Assembly: GCA_964592455.1 (NCBI GenBank)
Contig: CAZQDQ010000038.1
Location: 1-9,135 of the forward strand
Direction: 5' to 3'
Source of the DNA: MFAQ01 sp964592455
GTDB lineage: Bacteria; Patescibacteriota; Microgenomatia; UBA1400; MFAQ01
DNA length: 9,135 nucleotides
Shown in pieces: positions 1 through 6,957 of the stretch (its first letter is position 1; each line of letters starts with the position of its first letter). The notes under the pieces were generated by a model, which searched no databases, was not told the origin of the DNA, and saw nothing but the letters and a program-made list of their open reading frames with translations. The position numbers were made by a program, and so were the translations under genes.

Positions 1-1
1 C

Positions 2-385
2 TCCAATATTATCATCGACAACAGCCGTGACCAGGCGCTCTATTCCCCAATAGTCTTTTATCTGCAGTTTCCTCCCGAAACCTTTCAGTCACAATTTTCA
101 GATATTAAATCTAACTACTACAATAATCCCCCCTTTAACAGCATGGTCACTTTTGGCAACGCTGTTACCAGACCAATAAACTGGGAAATTGATCCGCTTA
201 ATGAAGGTTTCTTAGTTGGCGATATTTTGTCCATTTCAAAAGATCAAGCAATCGAACACTTTTTGGCACACGTCACAAGCATAAAAGATAAAACCGGCAA
301 AATCTACTTTAACATCTATAAAACAAATCCAAAAATAAAAAAACAAGACAACGCCAAAAAACAACAAAAGCACTATAATAATTAA
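2..385 (+). CDS. C-terminal end of a GT-C membrane glycosyltransferase (first of five tandem paralogues; 5' end outside window)
   Basis: The reading frame is open from base 2 to the TAA at 383-385, so this is the tail of a gene that starts upstream; the ATG at 143 is an internal Met and not a start. About 127 residues are visible and none is a membrane segment. They match the soluble tail of the downstream paralogues. A segment reading DNSRDQALYSPIVFYLQFPPE aligns with the DRLDQPYILLAFYLKFPPE region of the gene at 5335, a PINWE stretch matches its TINWN, and a final beta-like segment (GKIYFNIYKTN) matches its end (GNVMYKILST). It therefore belongs to the same family and looks closest to the fifth copy. 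The tail ends in a very basic Lys/Gln/Asn-rich extension absent from the others. The stop lies 5 bases before the next ATG, so it is probably co-transcribed. Catalytic residues would lie upstream and cannot be checked. Confidence 0.8.
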   Translation, partial: SNIIIDNSRDQALYSPIVFYLQFPPETFQSQFSDIKSNYYNNPPFNSMVTFGNAVTRPINWEIDPLNEGFLVGDILSISKDQAIEHFLAHVTSIKDKTGKIYFNIYKTNPKIKKQDNAKKQQKHYNN

Positions 386-390
386 AGAAA

Positions 391-2076
391 ATGCAAAAAA
401 CTTCTCTCCTAATTCTTGCTCTTATTTTTATTTTTGGATTTCTGATTAGATTTATAGGATTGGGTAGTTTTCCCAAAGGTTTTACTCCAGACGAAGCCAG
501 TCAAGCCTATACGGCCTACAGTCTTTTAAAAACTGGTAAAGATGAATGGGGGGTAAGTTGGCCAATCACTTCCTTTAAGTCTTTTTTGGACTACAAGTCG
601 CCTCTTCAAACTTACCTAATGATTCCCAGCGTTGCTGCCTTTGGATTAAATGAGTTTGCCGCACGTCTGCCAAGTGCTCTGTTAGGGTCAATGGCAATTG
701 TAGTTGCTTATTTTTTAGCCAACCAACTTTTTGCTGACTCTTACAAAGTAGAAACTTTACTATCAAAGTTTAAAGTCAATGTTGGCCATCTGGCATCATT
801 TGTCATGGCCATTTCCCCATGGCACATTCAGTTTTCCCGAATGGCTCTCGAAGCCAATCTGCTCTCATTTCTCTTTCCGATTGGTTTGTACTTTTTTCTG
901 ATAGGGCTAAAAAGCCGTCAATTTTTTTTGTGGACAGCAATATTTTGGGGTCTTAGTTTTTATTCATATCACGCAGCAAAAGTTTTTCTACCGCTTTTCA
1001 TTGTTTTCCTCTTTGGTTTCTACTGGCACAAACTTGACATAAAAAATATCATTTTTCCTGGTGTTATTTTTTTACTCATCATTTCTCCTCAGGTTTTTGC
1101 CACTATTACAGGCAAAGCCTCAGCAAGGGGATCAGACTTGCTGGTCTTTAACATTAACGGTGAGCAGCAAAAAGAGATTCATCAGGCAATATCTTACGCT
1201 TTATACCGATCTCCAAATTATATTCTTGAAAAAACGATTCATAACAATCTTTTTTACGGAATTGATAAATTTATTGAAAATTATATTTCCTATTTGTCAC
1301 CTACATATTGGTTTACAGAAGGTGGCAAGGAGACTACTTATTCAATAATTCCTGGACGTGGACTTCTTTACTTCTGGCAGCTGCCGTTTATTTTATACGC
1401 CATATATTTAATAACTCGCTTTGGCATAAAAAATTCGACAATTATCTGGATTTGGCTGTTCTTAGCTTCATTACCAGCCGCTATTACCAAGGAAGGTTAC
1501 CGTCCTAATCGGGCAAGTGCGTATGCCATGCTACCTGAAATCCTAACCAGTTATGGTGTCTGGTGGTTTCTTACAAAAAAATTCAATACAAAAAAAATTA
1601 TCAGTAGTTTTGTTCTCTTGGTGGTAACCACCTCCTCAATTATTTATTTCGAAGACTACTTCTCAGCCTCTAGTACAAAATACCCACTAGCTATGTCCTA
1701 CGGGTGGAGAGAGGTGGTTTCTTTAATTAAACCGATAGAAAACTCTTATGATTTCGTCCGGATAGAAAGGGGCAATCAAGCGCAGTCTTTTATTTCTTTT
1801 TACCTGCCGGTAAATCCAAAAGATTTTCAACAGCAAACAAAAGAGTGGAGTGAGCAGATAAACAAAAAGAGTGACATAATGTATCTAGATCAACTAGAAA
1901 GATACAATCTGGGAAAATTCATTTTCGGCAAAATGAACTGGCCGGAAGATATCAACGATCGTACACTGTATATCAGTCCGCCGTCAGCCTTGTTACCAGC
2001 CAATAGACGAACACTCCAAAAAGTAACTTCTGCAAACTCTGAAGCCTTTGAAATATTCGATTTTCCAAACTTATGA
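391..2076 (+). CDS. Polytopic GT-C glycosyltransferase, PMT_2/ArnT-like (paralogue 2)
   Basis: This 561-aa protein is a predicted inner-membrane glycosyltransferase. By family (GT39/GT83-like, PMT_2 domain) it should move a sugar from a polyprenyl-phosphate donor to an acceptor outside the cytoplasm; donor and acceptor are unknown. Seen in the sequence: a hydrophobic N-terminal helix (about residues 5-25) ending near Arg20; an Asp34-Glu35 pair where the family places catalytic or metal-binding acids of the first external loop; the motif K47-T-G-K-D-E-W-G54; D67-Y-K69; P143-W144 followed by S149-R150 and E154-A-N156; then about ten hydrophobic segments in all. A loop around residues 300-330 carries SPTYWF and IPGRG, and the last 130 or so residues are soluble. 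The start is the only sensible ATG before the N-terminal helix; it lacks a clear ribosome binding site. It ends in tandem stops (TGA TAA), the first overlapping the next gene. Copies 2 and 3 share Trp in KDEWG and LEAN, unlike copies 4 and 5. Confidence 0.88.
   Translation: MQKTSLLILALIFIFGFLIRFIGLGSFPKGFTPDEASQAYTAYSLLKTGKDEWGVSWPITSFKSFLDYKSPLQTYLMIPSVAAFGLNEFAARLPSALLGSMAIVVAYFLANQLFADSYKVETLLSKFKVNVGHLASFVMAISPWHIQFSRMALEANLLSFLFPIGLYFFLIGLKSRQFFLWTAIFWGLSFYSYHAAKVFLPLFIVFLFGFYWHKLDIKNIIFPGVIFLLIISPQVFATITGKASARGSDLLVFNINGEQQKEIHQAISYALYRSPNYILEKTIHNNLFYGIDKFIENYISYLSPTYWFTEGGKETTYSIIPGRGLLYFWQLPFILYAIYLITRFGIKNSTIIWIWLFLASLPAAITKEGYRPNRASAYAMLPEILTSYGVWWFLTKKFNTKKIISSFVLLVVTTSSIIYFEDYFSASSTKYPLAMSYGWREVVSLIKPIENSYDFVRIERGNQAQSFISFYLPVNPKDFQQQTKEWSEQINKKSDIMYLDQLERYNLGKFIFGKMNWPEDINDRTLYISPPSALLPANRRTLQKVTSANSEAFEIFDFPNL
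2073..2076 (+). promoter_or_regulatory. ATGA translational coupling site, paralogue 2 to 3
   Basis: The start ATG of copy 3 shares its last two bases with the TGA of copy 2. A second in-frame stop (TAA) follows immediately, so ribosomes finishing copy 2 must stop here. No purine-rich motif precedes the ATG, so reinitiation is the likely way copy 3 is translated (inference). Confidence 0.7.
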
Positions 2077-3749
2077 TAAACAAGCAAAAATATATATTAA
2101 TAACAATTTTAATCATTTCAGCCATTACCAGACTTTGGGGTCTTGGTAATAATCCGCCCTCCCTAAACTGGGACGAGGCAAGTTTGGGTTACAACACTTA
2201 CTCAATCTTAAAAACTGGCAAAGATGAATGGGGAAACTTTTTGCCGGCTATCTTTCCTGCTTTCGGAGACTACAAACTTCCAGTGTATATTTACACAAGC
2301 GTTCCCTTTGTTAGCCTGTTCGGTTTAAACACTTTCTCTATCAGGTTGCTCTCAGCCATTTCAGGTATCTTTGCTGTTTTTGGTATTTATCTTTTGACAA
2401 ATCTTGTCTTTAAACAAGCGAAAATAAATTTTAGCTACAAAGGACTAAATGCGGGCACTTTTTCTGCCCTGGTACTTTCACTCTTACCTTGGCATATTTT
2501 TTTGTCAAGGCCTGCACTGGAAGCCAACTTAGGACTATCACTTTATCTTTTTGGTCTATATTTCTTACTTTCATCATTTAGCAAAAGTTATCATCTTATT
2601 TATTCTGCTATTTTGTTTGCTCTTGCTTTGCATACCTACAATAGTTATCGCATTTTGGTTCCTCTCACAGCCTTAGCTTTTTTAGTTTTCTATTTCAAGA
2701 AGATCAACTTTAGAAGTATAAGTTTTTCTCTTAGCCTTATTATCGCTCTCCTAGCTTCCGTAATGGTTTTAAACCAAATCAAATCCGGACAGGGTCTAGC
2801 CCGTTACGATAAATTAAAAATTTTAAACTCCAATACCATCTATCAAATCGGAGAATCAAGGCAAAACAGTTCTTTACCTCAACCATTACCAAAGCTAATT
2901 TACAACCGTCCTGTATTTTTTACTACTAGTGTTATTAAAAACTACTTTAGTTATTTTACTTTTCAATTTTGGAACCAAACTAAAGGCGCACAGTACCAGT
3001 TTGCCATTCCTGGGCAAAACCTTGCAACTTATCCAGTACTGCTTTTTTCTTTTATTGGTCTTGTCTTTGCTTTAAGAGGTAGATCAAAGGAGCTGACATT
3101 CTTAGTTTTACTTTTTTTCCTTAGCCCTTTAGCAGCTTCACTGACCAATGATCCTCCGCAGGCAATTAGACCATCTCCACTAATCATATTTATTTGTTTG
3201 TTTTTTGCTGTAGGCTTTACTTTTGTGGAAAAAATTAACAAAAAGTATTTAGAAGCTGTTATGTGTTTTATCGTTTCTTTATTTGTTATTTTTGCTTTGT
3301 CTTATCTTTACAAATATTGGTCTAGCTACCAATTTCAATATTCATCATCGTGGCAATATGGATACAAACAAGTCTATAACTATATAAATCACAATGGCCA
3401 AAAGTATCAAAATATCTTTATCACCAAAAAATACGGAGAACCACATATTTTCGACTTTTTTTATAACAAAACTGATCCAAAGTTAGTTCAAAGTAAAACT
3501 GAAACTATTCGTTTTAGCAAATCAGATTGGTTGTGGACAGACAAATTTCAAAACCATTACTATGTAAATGATTGGCAAATCCCAAATGGCATCACTGCAA
3601 GTCTCACATTAGAAAGTGGCCAAAAAGTTACAACTAGTAACTCATTACTAATCACCTCATCTGAAAATATACCTAGCAATGCTGTCATTTTAGATACCAT
3701 TAATTTCTTAGATGGTAATATAGCCTTTATAATTGCAGAAATATTATGA
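2073..3749 (+). CDS. Polytopic GT-C glycosyltransferase, PMT_2/ArnT-like (paralogue 3, divergent loop)
   Basis: This 558-aa membrane protein has the same architecture as its neighbours. An N-terminal helix ends at Arg20, followed by D34-E35, K47-T-G-K-D-E-W-G54, D66-Y-K68, then P139-W140, S145-R146 and E150-A-N152, multiple hydrophobic segments, a PLAASLT motif followed by an Arg, and a soluble C-terminal tail. The expected role is sugar transfer from a lipid-phosphate carrier at the outer face of the membrane (family inference). Odd points: the external loop that reads SP-x(2)-LF in copies 4 and 5, and SPTYWF in copy 2, is here TFQFWNQ, although the IPG that follows is kept; and PW is preceded by Leu rather than Ser. 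This may reflect a different acceptor or reduced activity. The start overlaps the previous stop by four bases (ATGA) with no Shine-Dalgarno motif, so translation probably depends on coupling. Substrate is unknown. Confidence 0.87.
   Translation: MINKQKYILITILIISAITRLWGLGNNPPSLNWDEASLGYNTYSILKTGKDEWGNFLPAIFPAFGDYKLPVYIYTSVPFVSLFGLNTFSIRLLSAISGIFAVFGIYLLTNLVFKQAKINFSYKGLNAGTFSALVLSLLPWHIFLSRPALEANLGLSLYLFGLYFLLSSFSKSYHLIYSAILFALALHTYNSYRILVPLTALAFLVFYFKKINFRSISFSLSLIIALLASVMVLNQIKSGQGLARYDKLKILNSNTIYQIGESRQNSSLPQPLPKLIYNRPVFFTTSVIKNYFSYFTFQFWNQTKGAQYQFAIPGQNLATYPVLLFSFIGLVFALRGRSKELTFLVLLFFLSPLAASLTNDPPQAIRPSPLIIFICLFFAVGFTFVEKINKKYLEAVMCFIVSLFVIFALSYLYKYWSSYQFQYSSSWQYGYKQVYNYINHNGQKYQNIFITKKYGEPHIFDFFYNKTDPKLVQSKTETIRFSKSDWLWTDKFQNHYYVNDWQIPNGITASLTLESGQKVTTSNSLLITSSENIPSNAVILDTINFLDGNIAFIIAEIL
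3746..3749 (+). promoter_or_regulatory. ATGA translational coupling site, paralogue 3 to 4
   Basis: Stop TGA of copy 3 overlaps start ATG of copy 4. The bases just before it (gcagaaatatt) hold no convincing ribosome binding site, which favours coupled translation. Confidence 0.7.
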
Positions 3750-5338
3750 AACAAATAATATTGGTAGCAGTTCTTGTCTTGGGATTGTTTCTTAGAACTT
3801 ACAATCTTTCTACTGTCCCCAACGGTCTCACCTGGGACGAGGCGGCAATAGGTTACAATGCTTACTCACTTCTCAAAACAGGAAGAGATGAACATGGTGC
3901 CTTTTTGCCTCTGATCTTCAAGAGCTTTGGTGACTACAAACCTGGTTTTTATATTTATCTCACTGTTCCCTCAGTCGCAGTATTTGGCTTAAATGAGTTT
4001 GCTGTTCGCTTGCCGAATGCCTTATTTGGTGTTTTAAGTATTTATGGTCTTTATCTTTTTTTAACCAAACTCTTAGACAGCAAAAAAAATAGCTTCTTAC
4101 CTATTTTTGCCAGCTTTTCTCTTGCCATTTCACCCTGGGCAGTCCACTTTTCTCGTGGTGCTTGGGAGGTAAATGTTTTTACCAGCATATTACTTTTTTC
4201 TTTGTACTATTATTTAAAGTTCTTAAAAAACGAATCTAGTCTTTTTCCCAGTCTTTTTCTTGCTTCTCTTACCTTAGTTCTGTATCAGGCAGCAAAGTTG
4301 TTAACACCACTACTTTTTATTCTTTTCTTTTTCGTCTACAAAAAAGAGTCGGTAACCAAACTATCCATTTTTTTTTCAAGAAAAAAAAACTTTTTCTATC
4401 TTATTCCGTTTGTTCTTTTCGGTGTTTGGTTACTATATGGAGTCTTCTTTGGTCAAGCTGGTAATCGCTTGGCCACTCTCAGTATTTTTGGTTACAAACC
4501 GCAGCTGGCAAACACTTACTACGAGAATCAGCCGTTATTAACTCTAAACTTAGTCCTATCTCGTTACTTATATCACTTTTCCCCAGAGATACTTTTTTAC
4601 GAAGGGGTTAGAGTTTCTGAAAGAGCCCATATACCAGGGACTGGTCTCTTAAATCATTTGGAGTTCGTACCACTTATGTTTGGCTTATACTATCTAAACA
4701 AAGTTTTTTCAAAAAACGCCAAAAAAATTATTTTCGGTCTCCTCCTGCTCTCTCCTATTCCGGCCTCACTGACTCTGGCTGAGTACTCACCTTTAAGAGC
4801 ACTTTTTATGACAATTCCATTGTCAACTATTTCTGGTGCAGGTTTTTATTATCTCTATGGGAAATCTAAATTTATCTTTATTTCTTTCTTGCCACTTTAC
4901 CTTTTGGTCAGCATCTACTTGTTCGATCTCTACTTTCTTCATTCTGGGGCAGTCTTTGCAAGCGAATTCAACGCTGGCCATAAAGAAGCTGTTCAAATAA
5001 TTAAAGACAATCCGGCTTCTAAGGTTGTTTTTACCGATGTCTACGGTCAACCGTACATTTACTACCTATTTTATACTCAATACGATCCAAAAACTTATCA
5101 AAAGGAGAACCGCTTCACAAGTGGTGGCTTAGATGTTGGCAAGGTAGGCAACGTTGGCAATGTTTATTTTCATCAGTTTGGCTCAAGCGAGCTAGAGCAC
5201 CAAAAAGATGTTTTGTTCATAGGCACGGAAGGAAACATAAACCGTACCTTTGATATAGCAGGAGACGGTGTAAGGTTTTTCAAACAAATCGAGACACCAG
5301 ACAAAAAAATTATCTTTAGAGCAGTTATAACCAAATGA
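3746..5338 (+). CDS. Polytopic GT-C glycosyltransferase, PMT_2/ArnT-like (paralogue 4)
   Basis: This 530-aa protein is the shortest complete copy. Visible landmarks: N-terminal helix to Arg17, D31-E32, K44-T-G-R-D-E-H-G51, D63-Y-K-P66, the ISPW motif (128-131) followed by H134-F-S-R137 and W140-E-V-N143, repeated hydrophobic helices, a loop with SPEILF and IPGTG, PIPASLT followed by a conserved Arg, and a soluble tail containing TDVYGQPYIYYLFY. By family it is a lipid-phosphate-sugar dependent transferase of the inner membrane; donor and acceptor are not determinable here. The tail holds a short VG(K/N) tandem repeat (5135-5161) where copy 5 has an ordinary FGFSTVRKLDKF stretch. A cytosolic or short external loop near residues 208-216 is coded by adjacent T and A homopolymers. 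Start and stop are both ATGA overlaps with the flanking paralogues. His in KDEHG and WEVN place it with copy 5. Confidence 0.88.
   Translation: MKQIILVAVLVLGLFLRTYNLSTVPNGLTWDEAAIGYNAYSLLKTGRDEHGAFLPLIFKSFGDYKPGFYIYLTVPSVAVFGLNEFAVRLPNALFGVLSIYGLYLFLTKLLDSKKNSFLPIFASFSLAISPWAVHFSRGAWEVNVFTSILLFSLYYYLKFLKNESSLFPSLFLASLTLVLYQAAKLLTPLLFILFFFVYKKESVTKLSIFFSRKKNFFYLIPFVLFGVWLLYGVFFGQAGNRLATLSIFGYKPQLANTYYENQPLLTLNLVLSRYLYHFSPEILFYEGVRVSERAHIPGTGLLNHLEFVPLMFGLYYLNKVFSKNAKKIIFGLLLLSPIPASLTLAEYSPLRALFMTIPLSTISGAGFYYLYGKSKFIFISFLPLYLLVSIYLFDLYFLHSGAVFASEFNAGHKEAVQIIKDNPASKVVFTDVYGQPYIYYLFYTQYDPKTYQKENRFTSGGLDVGKVGNVGNVYFHQFGSSELEHQKDVLFIGTEGNINRTFDIAGDGVRFFKQIETPDKKIIFRAVITK
4368..4389. repeat. T9 / A9 homopolymer pair forming a short inverted repeat
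   Basis: Nine T (4368-4376), four bases (caag) and nine A (4381-4389) lie inside copy 4 and are followed by C and five T. The two tracts are perfectly complementary. They code for a short basic loop (FFSRKKN) between hydrophobic segments. Such tracts are slippage-prone; there is no GC stem, so it is not a terminator. Confidence 0.6.
5135..5161 (+). repeat. Three tandem 9-base units coding VG(K/N)
   Basis: Three in-frame units (gttggcaag, gtaggcaac, gttggcaat) follow each other in the soluble tail of copy 4 and encode VGK-VGN-VGN, with a further Val after them. The units differ by one or two bases. Because the unit is a multiple of three, gain or loss would change the loop length without breaking the frame. 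Confidence 0.7.
5335..5338 (+). promoter_or_regulatory. ATGA translational coupling site, paralogue 4 to 5
   Basis: Stop TGA of copy 4 overlaps start ATG of copy 5; the preceding bases (gttataaccaa) lack a Shine-Dalgarno-like run. Third identical junction in a row, so the array probably grew by duplication of a unit that kept its overlap. Confidence 0.7.
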
Positions 5339-6957
5339 AAACAAAAAACATTTTTCTTGCTGCTATCATTATCCTCGGATTTTTGGCGCGAGTTGTTTTA
5401 CTGACAAGATTTCCAGCTGGCCTAAATGCAGATGAAGCTGCCATTGGCTACAACGCCTGGTCACTAATAAAAACAGGAAAGGACGAGCATGGAGCCAACT
5501 GGCCGCTCGTTTTTAGGTCGTTCGACGACTATAAGCCACCAGTATATTTTTATCTTGTTTTGCCGTTTGTCTACTTTCTAGATTTGACAGTCTTAGCTGT
5601 TCGTTTACCATCTGCTATTTTAGGAACAATTAGTATTTGGTTAGTTTACCAACTTTCTTTAAAATTTCTTAAAAGAAAACATTATCCTGCACTTATCGCT
5701 ACGCTGATTTTTGCTATTTCACCGTGGTCTATTCATTTTTCTCGTGGAGGTTGGGAAGTAAATGCTGGGCTTTTCTTTTTACTAGCTGGTATCTATTGTT
5801 TTATTAATAGTTTCAAAAATAGAAACTATTTTTATGGTTTCCCTATTTTCTTTGCTATAAGCTTATACACTTACCATTCCAATAGGCTTATCGCCCCAAT
5901 ACTAGCTCTTTCACTTGTCATTATTTATAAAAGCAGACTACTTAAAATGGCAAGGCAATCCAAAACCATTGTGATTGCCCTAGTTCTTGGAGTTATTCTT
6001 TCTCTGCCACTTGCTAGCCAAATGCTCTCAAAGGAAGGGCAGTCGCGCTTCTCTGGGGTCTCTGTTTTTTCTGACTCTGGTCCGTTGTGGCAGGCTTTGG
6101 AGTACCGCAGAAGCCACGAGCAAACTCTTTACACCCGTCTAGTACACAATCAGTATCTGTCTTACAGTCTCCGGTTTTTCAAAAACTACTTGTCGCATTA
6201 CTCACCAAGATTTTTGTTTATCAATGGCGACGAGATTGCCCGTAGCAAAGTGCCAGGGTTTGGCCAGTTCTACATTTTCCTAGCCCCTTTATATTTAATT
6301 GGCATTTACTATTTGCTGAAAGCAAAAAACAAACATGCTAGGTTTACCTTAATTTGGTTTTTGGTAGCTCCTTTGGCCGCCTCACTCACTTTTCAGTCAC
6401 CGCATGCTTTGCGTAGTCAAAATATGGTTGTTCCAGTAAGTTTAGTGATAACAGCTGGGTTCTGGGGATTGCTAGAAAACATCAAAAGAAAAACAGTTCC
6501 TGTAACACTCTTCCTAATCTTAAATGCTTACTTCTTCATAATTTACTTGCATCAGTATTTTGTGGCTTATCCAAAAGTTCTTCCTTATGCTTGGCAGTAT
6601 GGTTTTGACCAAATCAGTTCTTATATTAAAGGAAATGGGTCAAAATACGATAAAATTATGATTACAGATCGTCTGGATCAGCCATATATTCTTCTGGCCT
6701 TCTATCTGAAGTTTCCACCAGAAAGAATGCAAAAAGAAATTGTCATGACTCCAAGGGATAAGTTTGGCTTTTCCACTGTCAGAAAACTAGACAAGTTTGA
6801 ATTTAAAACCATCAACTGGAACGAGGACAAAAATAACCAAAATACTCTTATAATCAGTGCAGACGAACCGGTGGACGACAAGTATTTAGTCGATACCATC
6901 AAAGATCCAGCTGGAAATGTAATGTACAAAATACTCTCAACACATGTTAATAAGTAG
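5335..6957 (+). CDS. Polytopic GT-C glycosyltransferase, PMT_2/ArnT-like (paralogue 5)
   Basis: This 540-aa protein is the most canonical copy. An N-terminal helix (about 6-23) is followed by D33-E34, K46-T-G-K-D-E-H-G53, the D64-D65-Y-K-P-P69 motif that resembles the family's (H/K)PP element, ISPW (128-131), H134-F-S-R137 and W140-E-V-N143. Further hydrophobic segments lie near 71-110, 119-133, 147-225, 310-350 and 367-405, giving roughly eleven to twelve in total. The external loop has SPRFLF and VPGFG, then PLAASLT with a conserved Arg, then a soluble tail with TDRLDQPYILLAFYLKFPPE and TINWNED. The expected activity is transfer of a sugar from a polyprenyl-phosphate donor to a glycan, lipid or protein outside the membrane; this is a family inference. 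The start is an ATGA overlap with copy 4. The end overlaps the next gene by 14 bases, a different kind of junction from the three before it, and marks the end of the paralogue array. Confidence 0.88.
   Translation: MKTKNIFLAAIIILGFLARVVLLTRFPAGLNADEAAIGYNAWSLIKTGKDEHGANWPLVFRSFDDYKPPVYFYLVLPFVYFLDLTVLAVRLPSAILGTISIWLVYQLSLKFLKRKHYPALIATLIFAISPWSIHFSRGGWEVNAGLFFLLAGIYCFINSFKNRNYFYGFPIFFAISLYTYHSNRLIAPILALSLVIIYKSRLLKMARQSKTIVIALVLGVILSLPLASQMLSKEGQSRFSGVSVFSDSGPLWQALEYRRSHEQTLYTRLVHNQYLSYSLRFFKNYLSHYSPRFLFINGDEIARSKVPGFGQFYIFLAPLYLIGIYYLLKAKNKHARFTLIWFLVAPLAASLTFQSPHALRSQNMVVPVSLVITAGFWGLLENIKRKTVPVTLFLILNAYFFIIYLHQYFVAYPKVLPYAWQYGFDQISSYIKGNGSKYDKIMITDRLDQPYILLAFYLKFPPERMQKEIVMTPRDKFGFSTVRKLDKFEFKTINWNEDKNNQNTLIISADEPVDDKYLVDTIKDPAGNVMYKILSTHVNK

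Noticed and set aside
143..385. A small independent 80-aa gene starting at the ATG at 143
   Set aside because: The frame is open back to base 2 and the upstream residues continue the match to the paralogues' C-terminal tail, so the ATG is internal.
2073..5338. Alternative genetic code with TGA as Gly
   Set aside because: TGA ends three genes precisely at paralogous C-termini and overlaps the next start, so TGA is a normal stop here.
391..6957. Naming the membrane transferases arnT or pmt
   Set aside because: Shared fold and acidic loop motifs support only the superfamily; lipid A or protein mannosylation specificity cannot be read from the sequence.
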